A stretch of DNA of 64,000 nucleotides from Pagrus major. Lineage: Eukaryota > Chordata > Actinopteri > Spariformes > Sparidae. The stretch's first letter is position 1, and every line of letters begins with the position of its first letter. Shown here in pieces: positions 1 through 12,727 of the stretch. Position numbers and translations under genes: made by a program. The notes beneath the pieces were generated by a model. It worked only from the letters and a program-made list of their open reading frames with translations, searched no databases and was not told the DNA's origin. The stretch lies in assembly GCF_040436345.1 (NCBI RefSeq), contig NC_133221.1, positions 2,663,618 through 2,727,617 on the forward strand. Direction: 5' to 3'.

Positions 1-2560
1 CTTCAACCTTAAATGTAACCTGTTGAATATTTGGCTTCCTGTAGCCTAAAAATAGGGATGGTGTTATTATCAGATATCCAGATTCGTTCTGCTTCAGCTT
101 TGTCTTAAAATAATCTGATTAAAAAAAGGGTATTTGAACAACTACTGTACAACAAGGTGTGTTTGGGGAGGCACAGGGACAGCAGAGTTCATGTTAAGCT
201 ACAGTATAAAGTTTTATTTTCTTTAATTTACCCACAGACAGTCTGCTGACGCCGTCGTTCACATTCAGGCTTGAGAGTTTTTTCTCGTTCTGCCCTCAGG
301 CTGCTGCTCGAGCTAAGAATGTGTCCTCTGTGACTCCAGACTCAGGCCTAAATTTATGTCTGACCCCAAAAACCACTCCAGAGGCTAAACACCTTCCCGC
401 GAGTCCAAAGCTCAGTAAAGCCCAACAATTTTCTAAAATACAGCTTTTTCGATTGGCAGAAAACCAAAACGGAGGCTCAGCCCAAGCACACCACCGCCGT
501 GTTTCTTTCTTTAAATGTCACGCTGTTCTTCTGAGTCATCCTTGATTAAACAGGATTAAAGGTGTTGAGGTGTTCAGGTGTATGGCAGTGGAATAATACG
601 CTATAACATGTTATCAGCTGTTACATCTGGGAGGGCTGCAGTTTAGCCATAATAGCTGGTTCCAGTTTAAATCCAGTGCTGAGGTGGTTTAATACCTGAT
701 TTGTTTCCTGTGGTGAACACAGCAGGGTACAAACATCCATGTAGATGAGCAAAGTATCAGTACTGTATTGAATCTAAGTGTCAAAGTTGAGCTTAAGATC
801 TTTAAATGATCAACTTCTTCTTTCAGCCTGTAGGTACAAAGTTAATTTTAACTTTAGTGACTTTATATAATTTATCTATGATTGAGAAAACAAGCTTCCA
901 CAGCTTTTGATCATATCACCTGATCATTCTCAGTAGGTGAAGCCTGCACAAGTGTTTAAACAGTGTTTGCTTTAATCTTTCAAAGTAAACAGATTTCACA
1001 GTGTAATGTCTGTAGGAAATGACAACACCCACGTATAGTAAAACTCGCTTTCACTGTTTTCCTGGAAAAATGGAAGACAAAATACGGCACAGAGGAAGCG
1101 AGTCTGCCGGGACAGAAAGAGGCATTGTTTTCCCCGGTCGGTATCCACAAATTACTGTGGAAAAAACTACGCTGCACTAGAAGAAGAAGCCCGTTGATGG
1201 AGGAGGCAACGAAGGTAAAACAAGAGTGAACGGGCGGACATTCACTGGATGGAGAGCGCTCCGGTGTTGTGTCTGATATGTGTTTCCTCTAAACACCAGG
1301 ACACGAGACACTTCAAAACCGGCAATCTTTTTACAAAACCTGCCGACTTATTGACTTAACTGGCTGTTTTACTCTTTTCAGGGTTTCTAGATCAAACTGG
1401 GATTCTCACGGTTGTCAACAGGAGCCTTGCTGCTAAAGCACCAGTAATACCAGAGAGAGGAGACAAACCACTTAAAGCATTTCGAAGATAAACGTCCGTA
1501 GCACCAGAAAGCCCCCCTAAAGCAATTTGTTGTGCTTTATCAGACAATCGTGCTGTTGCGCTGACGTGAGTGCACAGATGAGATTCACAAGAGGTTCAAC
1601 CGATGTGGTGCAGCTGTAGACGAACTTCTTATCGAGGTATGAGAGAGGAGGATATCACACTAATGACAAGTGAGGCAATACAAATATTAGATATTAAACT
1701 GGAAATGTGTTCAAGGACTCTGTTGAAATGAGCTGACGGCGTCACGGCACGGCACTAAGTAAAGTGAAAGTATATCCTGTGGGAAGAAAGCATCTGAATT
1801 TTCTTATTTTGGGGCAAAGTAATAGAAGTTTTTAAGCTGTTTTCATCAGATTTATTGTGTGATTACAGTTTTTATGTCTAGGTGAACATTGAAAGTTAAG
1901 TCCTGGCTCCGGTCTTGGTTTTTTTTTTTCCTGAGCACTTTAAGGAAGTTAAAGTTTGAAGTTCAAGTGACGTGATCAAAAGCTCAGTTACTTTGAACTC
2001 TGTGAACTTTGAATCTCAATATTTATAAGAAGTAATCCACTCGTTCCTTGATCTCCTGTATGCTGGTACCGTCACACTTGACTCGCCGGACTGACAGCCG
2101 AACACGTAGAGCAACACTGCTTATGAAAACTATCTGCACTGCGCACCCAGGAAGTGTTCTGGATAAAAATCACCCACCAGATCGTGTCACCTCACGTGCA
2201 AACCTCAGGATGCGATCTGGAGAGCGATAAGTAACGGCCCGCCTGGCGTCACGCTGCCTAAACTTGAAGCGAATACCTCCAGACTCCAGTCATCATGTCA
2301 CACGTGATGAGACAGTTTGCATGGAGACGAACGGTAAACAGAAGAGAGGATTACCGTGGTGATGGTGAGAAGAAAAATTAAGACAAATGGAGAGAATGAG
2401 AGGCCGAATGAGCGACGGAGAGAAAAAGAGGAGAAGAGAACGAATGAGAGACGAAGAGAGAGAGAAAAAGCAGATGGTGGAGGGAAGGAAGGAAGTGTCC
2501 CTCTCAGACGGAGTGATATATGAGACCGAGAAAGAGGAAGAAGTGGTAACGGACGACAGG
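1..2560. other. No gene recognised
   Basis: AT-rich sequence in which I recognise no conserved protein on either strand. A + strand frame is open from about 267 to 545 and follows a pyrimidine tract ending in CAG at 299. Its translation (Ser/Pro/Lys-rich, ending in a TGA at 543-545) resembles no family I know, and there is no supporting partner exon. If the minus-strand exon at 3366-3474 belongs to a gene running leftwards, this stretch would be part of its next intron. Confidence 0.5.
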
Positions 2561-2573
2561 AGCCCCATTAACT

Positions 2574-2580
<7 letters not shown>

Positions 2581-2605
<25 letters not shown>

Positions 2606-2731
2606 CTGCACGTAATGAAAGTGTGAGAGTGAAAGTGTGTGTGTCAGTACATGTGAAACAAAGTGTGTGTACAGGTTGTGAAAGTTTCTGCAGTGTGCTA
2701 ATCAGGAAATATGTGTGTATCTCTGTGTGTG

Positions 2732-2777
<46 letters not shown>

Positions 2778-2970
2778 CTCTCTGTGAATACTTGAAGTGA
2801 ACCCATTGGAGGAGAACATAAAGACGCCAGTGTGCCGCTGCTGTAATGTCCTCCATCCTTCCATGAATCCTAATTTTCTCGCCTCCTTCCTCCCTCTCTC
2901 CTTCGCTGCCTCCATCCTCCATCCTCTCTTTCTACCCCGCATTTCCCATTTCCTCTTTGTGTAGATGCAG

Positions 2971-3004
<34 letters not shown>

Positions 3005-3147
3005 CACATGCATACACCCTCACAGCCAACATGCATTCTCAATTAGACTCATATAACATGCTGGCACTCTTGTCCGGGCATCTGCCCTGGCATTGACACA
3101 CACACTCTTTGAAACCACAGCTGGCAGAGAAGAGTTACGGGGAGTGG

Positions 3148-3198
<51 letters not shown>

Positions 3199-3316
3199 TG
3201 TGTGTGTGTAAATGAGAGGGCTGTGGTTTTTTTGTAGATGTTTTCACTTCGACTTTCATTATTTCCAAAGTCACAAAGGAAAGGAACACACTGTGACCTC
3301 TCCTGCCTGTTGTGAA

Positions 3317-3359
<43 letters not shown>
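2581..3359. repeat. Cluster of (TG)n microsatellites
   Basis: Five separate TG/GT tracts lie within 780 bp: 2581-2605, about 2724-2776 (with one CG interruption), 2972-3002, 3149-3209 and 3321-3359. The open frames across these tracts on both strands are only Cys-Val or Thr-His dipeptide runs and are not genes. The last tract ends directly beside the splice donor of the candidate minus-strand exon at 3366-3474. Confidence 0.95.
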
Positions 3360-3360
<1 letters not shown>

Positions 3361-3365
3361 CTCAC

Positions 3366-3474
3366 GGTGGCGGCCATGTTGTTGCTCTCCTCCATGATCG
3401 CAGCGGAGTATTTGTTGGAAGGCATCGCTGTCGCAGTCGACTGGTCCAGTGTCTGTCCTGACTCCTTTTCAAAC
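3366..3474 (-). CDS. Candidate 5' coding exon, possibly of a divergent dnmt3b-like gene
   Basis: Read on the minus strand, a pyrimidine-rich acceptor ending in CAG (3477-3475) opens an exon that contains an ATG at 3425-3423. It runs for 20 codons (MPSNKYSAAIMEESNNMAAT) and stops in phase 0 at a consensus donor GTGAG (3365-3361). The 49 nt before the ATG would be 5' UTR. The spacing N-x-Y-S near the start loosely resembles the N-terminus of EB1-type calponin-homology proteins. Some fish Dnmt3b proteins are reported to carry a CH domain at the N-terminus. In human, DNMT3B lies head-to-head with COMMD7, and this exon lies divergently upstream of commd7. No following exon was found between 1 and 3365, so identity rests on context. 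It could also be an unrelated or non-functional splice-like sequence. Confidence 0.38.
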
Positions 3475-3899
3475 CTGACGAGACAAAAACCAGAAAATAA
3501 AACAAGTTTACTTCCAATGTCACTGATGTGCCTGTAAAAATCACTCGTGGTTGTGGATTAACAAAACAGTCACCATCAGTTTTCACAATATTTTGCATTT
3601 TTTTAGACTAAACATTCAATAGATTCATCGTGAAAGTAATCGTTAGTTGCAGCCCTGGATAAACGGCACGTCAAGTCAAATAAATTATGTGAGGAGACGT
3701 CCAACATGAATATGATTGTTTTACTGCTGTTTGTTTTTGTTTTAATTTATTCTACTGTTGTGTCTTTTTATTGAGGTTTGATTCAGACTTTGAGTGCCGG
3801 CTTCCCAGAAAATTGAGAAAAAGTTCAGTATAAGCAGCGTCAGCATCAACCACCAATTACTGAAGCTCAGTAGAGTCATAGATTAATGTGCCAAATCAT

Positions 3900-4142
3900 T
3901 TTAGTCTATTAGATGTTAAAATTGTGAAAAATGCTCATCATATTTCCTAGATCACAAAGTGACATCTTCAATTTGTTCTTATGTTGGACCAACAGCCCAA
4001 AGACTTTTTTTTTTACTATCATGACGACCCTGACAGAAAAGCAGCAAATCCTCACATTTAAGAAGCTGGAACCAGGAGAACGTTTGACATTTTGCTTGAA
4101 AGGATGAAATAAATTAATTTTGTAAGATCGTCTAATTGTTGG
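3900..4142 (+). repeat. Dispersed teleost repeat, GATTAATCGATTAG family, degraded copy
   Basis: The order of diagnostic blocks matches the better copy at 7916-8222: GTGAAAAATG, then GACATCTTCAA, then CCAACAGCCCAAAGA, then CACATTTAAGAAGCTGGAAC, then an AT-rich end. Both termini are eroded. I recognise this layout from many percomorph intergenic sequences. Its class is not determinable here. Confidence 0.65.
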
Positions 4143-4403
4143 CCTTTAACACATCAGAACATCTTTAACCGCCATCTTTTGCTTCTTCCCTTCAGACGTG
4201 ACCAACTTTCACAGACACTAAAAAAAAAACCGAAGCTAACTAACTTTCATCTTTCTGATGAATAATCAGTTTGTGCATCAGAAACACGTCTTTGCGGCCG
4301 CTGCTCAGAAAAAGGACGAAAGCGGGAAATAGAGGGAAGTAGGAGCAGATCTTACATGCCCGTACAAACCTGAGGTAAACAGATACACAGGCCTGTCAGG
4401 GTG

Positions 4404-4404
4404 C

Positions 4405-4436
<32 letters not shown>
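4404..4436. repeat. (TG)n microsatellite
   Basis: Pure GT/TG run. A second, longer run follows at 4565-4611 with no recognisable gene between them. Confidence 0.95.
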
Positions 4437-4561
4437 TAAGAGTTACTTAATAGGTGAACGTGTATGTGTTACTACATGTATTATGTATGCAATTCTTCTG
4501 CATTTTGTGTGTCTACATTCTTCGGAGGCACCATGCTGCTGCAGATGAATGCATATTTTAT

Positions 4562-4564
<3 letters not shown>

Positions 4565-4611
<47 letters not shown>
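4565..4611. repeat. (TG)n microsatellite
   Basis: Uninterrupted TG dinucleotide tract of about 23 units. It creates a spurious Cys-Val open frame. Confidence 0.95.
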
Positions 4612-4612
<1 letters not shown>

Positions 4613-6568
4613 AGGTTTAAATTTCAGGGAGGTGACGGGTCAACAGCTTTGTCGAACAAGCCTGTACAGAGAGACCTGCAGACCTCACGTAGACCCGTGT
4701 CAGTCTTAGTTTCACTCACATTAATCTGCCTGGAGACACAAAAGCAAACTGATAATAACACAGAGAGAAACACACTGAAAACGATCTGAGTCAGCAGAAA
4801 AATGTGTACGCTATATAATTAATTCAATGTGAAACCACAGTTCTGTATCAGGGCGTCATTTAATCGCAGCTCTCACTGTGTAAGAGAAGTCATTGTTGCA
4901 CTCGTGTGGGAGTGAACGATGCTGTGGATAATCCCAACACGTCCGCTCCTTAATGTGTGTAAATGAGATGGACCGACTGTAAGAAACACTTAAATAAAGT
5001 CTGATACAACGTCACAAACTACACTGTGTAAATGTAACTACAACATTTTAGATAGGAGCTTTATTTTGGATGAAATGAACTGCTACGACTTCCTAAAATA
5101 AGTGTTCAGCTAATAGAAGTCTGCAGACACAGTTACTTAAAACATGATGAGTTCTGTTGCTGTTTCTAACAGGCAGTTATTGTACAGAACTTCTTGTGCC
5201 GGGCAGGTTCTGATTCTACATATTCTAGTTGGGAGACAATAAAAGTGACGTTCATCACAATGTTCCTTGCCTTTCGCTGAATAACAGAAATAATGCGGAA
5301 ACAATTAATCGGCAAACATGGCGGCATAAAAATGAGAATATTTGCTGCTTTACTGTTTAACATCATTGTAAACTGTATATATTTGGATTTGGGGCTGTTG
5401 GTCGGAGCCATCTGTTGGATGTTGACATATTTTTCACTCATTTTCCAAACTAAATGATTAAAGCTACAACAAGGAACTTTACTGTTTCTTTTAGCCCCCT
5501 TGGACAACGATGGAAAAACAAAGTAAATTTTGTCTCAGTGCCGTACCAACAGACACAAAGACTCCTCAATCCATCCTCGGCATAAAACACACTTTCAATT
5601 TTATGACTTATTCAACCCAGATAATCCAATCCAGTGACAGGCTTTAAGAATAACTACAACAACTTTATAGAAATAGTCAATCTTCTGCTGATGGTTTACT
5701 TTTGTAGATCATGTAGAGGCGTCAGTATTAAACTGAGACTGTTTCGTAACCAGTTAAAAGTTCCTTTTAGTGCTTTTTTTTTTGTGCTCCTTTTAGTGCG
5801 TTTAATCAGAAAAGGAATCCAAAGATTAATCATTGATACAAATGTAATGGTTATGAGCAAACTTCTTAGCATTCAGCATTACAAAATCCACCGAGTGCCC
5901 TCTTTCCTCACTCAAGAGGCTTTAAATGATGCTTGGTGAGCTGCCAAACTGGTTGTAAGATTAGATGAACTCAGCAGACACCAGAATCATGAAACACTGG
6001 CACAGTTTCCAAAATAAACTGATAAACTCTCTCAAAGTGGATTCATAAAACCAGCTGGATGTCACGTAAATACTGTAGCTGTTCTGTTTACATTTTATTG
6101 AGTGGTGGAGACACATTTAGAGGTTTTTAATATATTTCTGTTTAAAGTTTAACTCAACAGAAGAAGATAGCAAAAGAAAACCAGCCCCCTAAATCAAAGG
6201 TGTGAATAAAGTACATGCAGTGTGTAAATGCAAATGTATCTGTCTGATGTGTTTGTGTTTGTAAAAAAAATCCCCCAAAAGAACCACAAAAGCACGAGTT
6301 TTACAGGTCGGGGACTCTGGATTTTACCCCTCATTTAGTACAGTCCAACTACAAAGGGAACCTTCATCACCAGTATGGAGGAGGGGGAATGATTAAAGAG
6401 TGACACATGACTCTCTCAACATACATACGGCATGTGAGTATTGTATTAATATAGACTTGAATGAATAGAAACCTTAAATTTGATATTTAATTTAAATAAG
6501 AAGACTTTGTTGTGGGGCGCTTTGTGTCCCTGTAAGGAAAATGGGTCCCCACAAGGTGAGTATGCAAA

Positions 6569-6592
6569 CACACACACACACACACACACACA
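6569..6592. repeat. (CA)n microsatellite
   Basis: Short pure CA run in unrecognised sequence. Confidence 0.93.
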
Positions 6593-7338
6593 GTCACGGG
6601 CTTGATGTTCTGTGTGTGCAGAGGCAGGTGAACTCCTGACTGACAAACCGTCGCCTGACATCAGTACATCTGACTCAGTGAGGGACTCTCCCTCCACCAG
6701 GCTACAGACAGGTGAATGAGTTCACCACTCAAACAGGAAGTTGACTCCCCACGCCTTCGACCTTTCACCTACACACGACGAGCAGCCCCCCAAAAAGGTC
6801 CCTGCTAACTTTCTATTTCTGATGAACGCTTTGAATTATGACACATGGAGCTGAGGTGAGACCCAGAGGACATCTTAACCACCCCCATGTTGTGTTATTT
6901 GTTGAAAGCAGTGATTGAAGCACATACATGAATACTCAAGTGCACACAAGTGCACAATTTAAAGTTACTTAACTACAGTATTTCCATTTTCTGCTACTTT
7001 TTTAATCTCCACACCAGCTCATTTTGCAGGTAATTACTGTACGCTCTACACAAACCAGGCGATCATTTTGTGGGCGTTGCATCCTCGCATTAAGGTGCTC
7101 ATAACGGGGATCTTTGCAGAAACGTTGCTCGGTCTTTACAAACAGAGCGAGAGGTGGAGGCGAGAATGAATTAGAAGAACTGAGGAAGGATGGAGGGCAG
7201 AGAGTGAGGGGCCCAGGAAAAGGGGGACATGGAGGACAAGGGGAAGGGGGGCTTCACATCAAAGTTGTGTCTGGTGGCTGGAGATTAGGGACCGCATTGC
7301 AAGAGGGGATTGTTCACTCCCCAAAGGGTATGAACATG

Positions 7339-7359
7339 AATGTGTGTGTGTGTGTGTGT
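7339..7359. repeat. (TG)n microsatellite followed by a G run
   Basis: TG run ending in TTGGGGGGGG. The overlapping + strand frames (7114-7606) are dominated by this tract and by Gly/Arg-rich low complexity, and match no family I know. Confidence 0.9.
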
Positions 7360-7915
7360 TGGGGGGGGTCAGCTCCTCAGGGTCTCTCTCTGGGGGCTGC
7401 ATTCCTTGTCTGTCATGTACTTTATGGCCCCTTCCAGCTCCGATCGAGGCCCTACACTTTATACACTGTCTACTTTGTTGCCTATTGTACAGACGAGAAC
7501 GAACAGGGGCTCGTACAGTAAATCATCCACTCAGCAGCCTGGACCCACAGCAACTCTCAGCGCAACTGTCAGGACTATAAAGATTAAATTACTTGTAATA
7601 GAATAATGTGTATTTTTTTCCCCCCCCAAACAAACAAGACGTGAACTTCACTGTGATCTCAAATCAGGGAAATAAACTCTTGTTGTCAGCTGATGTCGAT
7701 GCACTGGAGCTTGTTTTAACACCATGAAATCGTGAAATTTAGTTTTGCAGCTAAAATAAATACTCAAGTGATAAATTAGTGAGAAGAGAAGAGTTAGAGA
7801 GTCAGTTCTACTAACGAAAGGCAGGCCGACGACTCAAGCTCCACGCGGTGACGAAAACAGATTGTACATTTGGCACAAACGGCATCGTTAGCATCAGGAT
7901 TTGGTATCGGTGATT

Positions 7916-8222
7916 GGGCTGCAACTAACTGATCATTTTCACTGTTGATTAATCTCTCCAATAATTTCTCAATTGACTGATGAGTTGTTTGATCTGTAAA
8001 ATGTCAGAAAATGGTGAAAAATGTCAATCAGAGTTCCTCAAAGCCTAAGATCACATCCTCAGAGGTTGTGTTTTGTCCGCAACCTAAAGATATTTAGTTA
8101 ACTGTCGTAGACGAGGAGAGGAACCAGAAAATATTCACATGTAAGAAGCTGGAATCAGATAATTTGGACTATCAAAAAAGCGGTTGATTAATTTAATAGT
8201 TGAAAACTGATCCGACGAATCG
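7916..8222 (+). repeat. Dispersed teleost repeat, GATTAATCGATTAG family, near-complete copy
   Basis: It starts GGGCTGCAACTAACT and continues through a homeodomain-like AT block, TGATCTGTAAAATGTCAGAAA, AATGGTGAAAAATGTCAATC, CCTAAAGATATT, CACATGTAAGAAGCTGGAAT and a terminal TTAATAGTTG. The same block order appears in reverse at 13437-13688 and in fragments at 3900, 36440, 43090 and 62229. Recurrence within one window shows it is interspersed. Assignment to a transposon class would need a repeat library. Confidence 0.75.
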
Positions 8223-10440
8223 TTTGGAGCTTGTGTGGATCGACAGAGGAGAGAACATTTCCATTTGATATGGATCAGGTAATAAAAGTAAACGCAAACA
8301 TGAAGGACAAACACGTCTCCAAGGAAGATACCGGGCTTACGCCACACTAACAAGGGACAGATTCACATTTCAATGCTGGTGTACTGGCCTGGTGCATTTA
8401 CGGTTCTCCTGTCTCAGAGTCAATGACGCTTTGAATGAGTTTTTTCACTTATAATGCCTGAAACAAGGTCTGTGGTTAACACGAGGTGAAGAGATTTTCA
8501 TTTTTTGTTTTGCAACATAAAATACATCACTAAATACCCCACGTGTTTAAAACATGCGGCTAAATGTGTCTACAGAGGTTGTTAGTTGTTGGCACATAGC
8601 ATTGGTGACAGTGAAGTCATGCGATCGTGATGCAGTTGGTCTAAAGTACGCTTTTTACTTCCATGATTTCATTTACGCATCATTCATCTTAAAAGTGGTG
8701 TTGGTCTGTGGAGATTATCTTGCCGAAAAAGCCTGAAAAAGCAAATTTTCTGCAGTTATCCAAAACCTAATTCAAACATCCCATCAGCTTTCTGTTGAAG
8801 GAATCAGGGCGATGCTCACTTCCGGGTTGGTCTCCAAAAATACCTCATCTGTACTGCTCAACATCCCACAACAGTTTCCCAACGCAAAAGCAGACATACA
8901 GCCGACTACATGTTTCACAGGCTTGCTCGTAGGCGCTCATCATGCACCGGGCTCCCATTTATACTGCTGTTATAGTCGGCATCCAGTTCGTGGACCCTCA
9001 GCAGCTGTAGCAGCAGCTATGACATTAATTGTGTCTTAAACTCCTTCATCACGTGCATTTAACGACCACTACAGACTGTAAATGTCCGGCCTCATTTCTC
9101 CTCACGCTCGACAGTAAATTTGCCGACAGACAGTATTACTGTCAGCTGAGAGGAGCCTAAAGGTCCATGTGGTTCAAGATGATTGAACTTCTTCCAAAAA
9201 GATCTTGGCATTGCACATTATTGTGACATGTGAGCAATTAGGAGATTACAGTGTGAAATAAGTCTGGCTATAAAACATAAAGAGTTCAAACTGAGTGCGG
9301 TGGATCACACCGGACGCTGTTCATCTCCGCCTCTGGACAAAACTCAACTTAATCGATGGTAAGCTTCAGCTTCGGTCTTTTTCTATTGACTCTGAACGGG
9401 AGACATAAAATCAAGACAACAACTAGAATGCCATCACAACTACAGTCCCATGGAAACCTTACAGACTCATTGGATCATGCAGAGGGGGGAGGGGTCTGTG
9501 TATTATCCAACCACCTGAATGATGTCAACATTCCTGTGAATTAACGCTCCTTCACTGTACTTCACTCCCAGGTGACTCCTCCCCTTCACCGTCCGCCGCA
9601 TGGCTCCTCTGCTCAACTTTCTCAAGATGATTGACAACTTTTTCATTTGTTAAGTTCGATCTATTTGTTTGTCTGACGTCCTGCCCAAATAAAATAAAAT
9701 GAAAAAACAAGGTGTCATGAGAGTGATGTGATCCCTGGAGGAAGTTCAGCCGGTAAAGCCTCACACCGTCAGCAGCAGCGGCAGCGACATGTTCAAGCCC
9801 TGGAGCGCGTTCAAAACCAGGAAACCAACGCTGGGCAATTAAAAAAAACTAAATGCAATGCAGAGAAATCATGCAGCCAAACCAGATCTAACCTCACAAC
9901 CTGCAGGAGCGTTTAAAAAAAATCCCTGTTAAACCAGTATCGGCACTAAAGGCGCAGTTACGAGCTGACTGAACCACAAACATCTGCACCAGGAGCAACG
10001 CTGAGTCCAAAGTTGTGACAGAAAAGGATGAAAAACTTTGAATTCAGAGATGCAGCCGGACAATAATCTCACATCTGCGATAAACTCGTCTCAGATTATT
10101 GTAGGAACACGATAATAACGCCTCTGTAACCTCAACGCGACACGATGTGGATGTCTGCACGATGACGAGTTTGATTATTGAGATTTTTCTGTCAACACAT
10201 CTACATGCAGCTCGGTGTGTCGTGCACATGGGCACAAACACGCGCAAAACACATAACGAGCAACAAACTTAACAAGTGCACGATGAAATGAATTAAAAGC
10301 AGCAGAAACAAAGAAGCCTGCCTCCACAACAGAAATGCAACTAATGGGATTTACTTATATATATATATAATTAAAAAAAATCATGTGCGTAAAAGTTTCT
10401 CTGTGCAGCTTTTTAATTACTCAGCCAGGCAATAAATCGT

Positions 10441-10441
<1 letters not shown>

Positions 10442-10478
<37 letters not shown>
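10442..10478. repeat. (CA)n microsatellite
   Basis: Pure CA run of about 18 units in otherwise non-repetitive sequence. Confidence 0.95.
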
Positions 10479-10481
<3 letters not shown>

Positions 10482-10679
10482 AAAGAAAAAACCGCCCTCC
10501 CCCGGGAAAAAACTTACATAACCATCCACGCTTGTTGCACTCATCCACGGCAGGAAAGTGAGATGGAGGTTGAGTTGTTGTCTGAAGAGTCAAGTTTGAG
10601 GAGAAATGGAGTGAAAAGAGGTGAAAAAGTGCGACTGGAAGGTGAAGCAGGGATCAGGTCCGTCTAGTCCTCTGGCAGG

Positions 10680-10713
10680 AGGTGCTCACTCTGTCGGAGC
10701 ATGCTGCTGCAGA

Positions 10714-10752
<39 letters not shown>

Positions 10753-10870
10753 TGACTCAACGCCTCTCTCTCTCTCTCTGTCTCTCTCGCGTGCTCTCTG
10801 CGTGTGTGTCCCGCTGTACACTGCGTGAACTTGGCTGCGGGTCGGCCCCTTGTATAGTCCTTCCCCGCGG
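10680..10870 (-). promoter_or_regulatory. Possible minus-strand promoter and leader with CT/GA microsatellites
   Basis: The segment is GC-richer than its surroundings and holds (CT)n tracts at 10721-10749 and about 10765-10795, which read (GA)n on the minus strand. A TATA-like CTATACAAG lies at 10857-10849 on the minus strand, and a possible splice donor GTGAGC (in GACAGAGTGAGCAC) lies near 10694-10689. This is the arrangement expected for an untranslated first exon leading to the coding exon at 3425. No CpG-dense core or firm initiator is visible, so this is a weak call made mostly from position. Confidence 0.25.
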
Positions 10871-11351
10871 GGGCAGATGGGAGGAGATTGATCGCTCAGA
10901 TGCGATCGAGTCTTTTCCCAGGTGACAAAGTCAACTCCCATTTTCCTGCCAGTGGAGGTTAAAAATGTGAGCAGGAACTACTTTCTTCACCACCCCCCTC
11001 CACCTTATCTCTCTCTCTCTCACACACACACACACCTTTCAGTCTGAGTAAACTTCGCTTCACCATATTTCCTTAGAAAAACACATAGACTTTCCCTTTT
11101 TGTCTGGGGGAGGTGAAACGCGCTGTAGCTGAACAGAGACAACAGGAGCCGACCTGTTGACACAACTGTGTACTTGTTTCTAACACCTGGACATCCTGTA
11201 GTACTGCAGTATAAACTGTACAATAATGGGAAAAATACAATACCGATTGTCTATCAAAGAGAAGAAAAAGTAGAAAGTTAGTTAAAAGTTGAATACGATC
11301 AGTGATGGAAAGTTGAACATGAAGATTTGAAGTATTGTATTTAAAGAAAAA

Positions 11352-12178
11352 GGTCACCATCATCTCCTCCCCTCATGCTGATGAAAGTCAGGTGAAGTTT
11401 TGTAGTCCGCAAAACATTTCTGGAGCTTCACAGCAATACGGCAGTGCAGCATTCTGCTAAACAACAACTAATTGTTTTAAAATGGAAAAAACAACCAGAC
11501 AAATGAGAAAAAAACTCAAAAATGCCATTAAAGCTTTGCTGAATTAGCTGTAAGTGCCTCCTGTTTGCAGTGTACTCATGTATATACAGACAGCCATCAA
11601 TGAGTTACTTTGGTACTGAAGAAAACTTAAAACATGATGTTTCTAAGGCAAGTTCTGCACATGAGAGGAGTGAGTATTGATGAGGGATGGTGAGGTGTGA
11701 TCCAAAGGACGTGACTCAAAACTCTGTCATCATCTCATTTACGTCACCGCGTTACTCATTTATGTCACATTAAGTTGTTTCAGTTGAATCCACTCCACAG
11801 ATCTGATCTCAGGATCAGCGTAAACTAACAAAAACACTCATCAGAAACATTACAGTCAAAAACTGAACGGCGATATTAAAGTCATATTAACTTAGCATCT
11901 ATAGTGAGGATTTCGGCTGAGTAAAAGGTGAAAATAACGTCTTTTCAAATCAGTTTTGGATCTCAGCGTTTCTGGAGAGTTGTTTTTTGGTTGTTTCTAC
12001 ATTTTAAATCAAGTCTCCAGCTTCTTCAGCTGTTTAGCAGAATGCTGCAACTCTGTTTTTTGTTGTGACGCTCCAGAAATGTTTTGTGGAAAACTTCTCC
12101 TGACTTTCAGTCAGCATGGCGGGAGGAGATGATGACTGGATTTACATTTTTGGAGTGAACTGTTCCTTTAAGAACAAT
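11352..12178. mobile_element. Fold-back repeat with long terminal inverted repeats
   Basis: The right arm read backwards (from about 12178 to 12005) begins TTAAAGGAACAGTTCACTCC. It then repeats the left arm at 11364-11480 block for block: CATCATCTCCTCCC, CATGCTGA, GAAAGTCAGG, AAAACATTTCTGGAGC and GCAGCATTCTGCTAAACA. The left terminus is eroded. The internal part is AT-rich and non-coding. Partial copies of the same family occur at 24290-24490 and 38427-38740. The terminal TTAA suggests a TTAA-targeting non-autonomous DNA element, but the family name is not established here. It lies about 450 bp upstream of the commd7 promoter. Confidence 0.7.
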
Positions 12179-12611
12179 TTTAAGGCATCTTATACTTCTA
12201 CTCCACTGCTTCTAGAGGCAAATATGGTTACTTGTGGCATCACTGTAACTATATGGTTATAGTTATATAGATAAGTGATGGTTAAGCTATAGTTACTTTT
12301 AATGATGCATTGTTATAAATTCAGTGGTGATCATTAAGTAAGTGATGAAGCAGCAAGGTGAAGGTGAAGAAGTGCTGATATTAATGTTTATAACTGACCT
12401 TCATCATTTAAAAGTGCTTTTATTCTGAAAAATGGTTGTTTTTTATGCTGAAGGACTAATCTGAATCATTTTGTGAAACATTTTTGATCAAATAAACATT
12501 TGAGTGAAATGAACACGATCTAATAATCTTGTACTGACGGTTTTAATTGACTGTTTATCATCTAAATCACATTTTTGTGATAAAACATCTGGATGTGTCT
12601 TCATCTCGCTC

Positions 12612-12680
12612 CAGCAGCAGCAGCAGCAGCAGACTCTGGACGCATGCGCACTGAAGAACCCGGAAGTGGACTGCAGCGCG
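12612..12680 (+). promoter_or_regulatory. commd7: commd7 core promoter: NRF1-like and ETS-like sites beside (CAG)7
   Basis: CGCATGCGCA at 12641-12650 matches the palindromic NRF1 half-site pair (GCGCATGCGC type). CCCGGAAGTG at 12659-12668 matches an ETS/GABP site. Both are common in TATA-less housekeeping promoters, and no TATA box is seen. A (CAG)7 run at 12612-12632 lies just upstream. Transcription probably starts within roughly 50 bp of the ETS motif, leaving a short 5' UTR before the ATG at 12728. Confidence 0.6.
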
Positions 12681-12727
12681 GCGCAGAGCAGCTGACGGCT
12701 TTTTCAGAGAAACTGCTGATTAGAAAG

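Larger units (their letters stand above)
3478..10680. other. Gene-free interval, possible 5' intron of the minus-strand candidate gene
   Basis: No coding exon is recognised on either strand. The interval holds microsatellites at 4404-4436, 4565-4611, 6569-6592 and 7339-7359 and two copies of an abundant dispersed repeat. If the minus-strand exon at 3366-3474 is spliced to a leader near 10.7 kb, this is its first intron. That link is inferred. Confidence 0.4.

Noticed and set aside
267..545. Open frame with an acceptor-like start
   Set aside because: No recognised homology, no partner exon and no conserved motif; kept only as a note.
2568..3425. Thr-His and Cys-Val open frames up to 154 codons on both strands
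   Set aside because: They are translations of (CA)n/(TG)n microsatellites; only the non-repetitive part at 3366-3425 has independent splice support.
10654..10941. 95-codon Arg-Glu-rich frame on the minus strand
   Set aside because: It is the translation of (GA)n microsatellites in the possible leader region.
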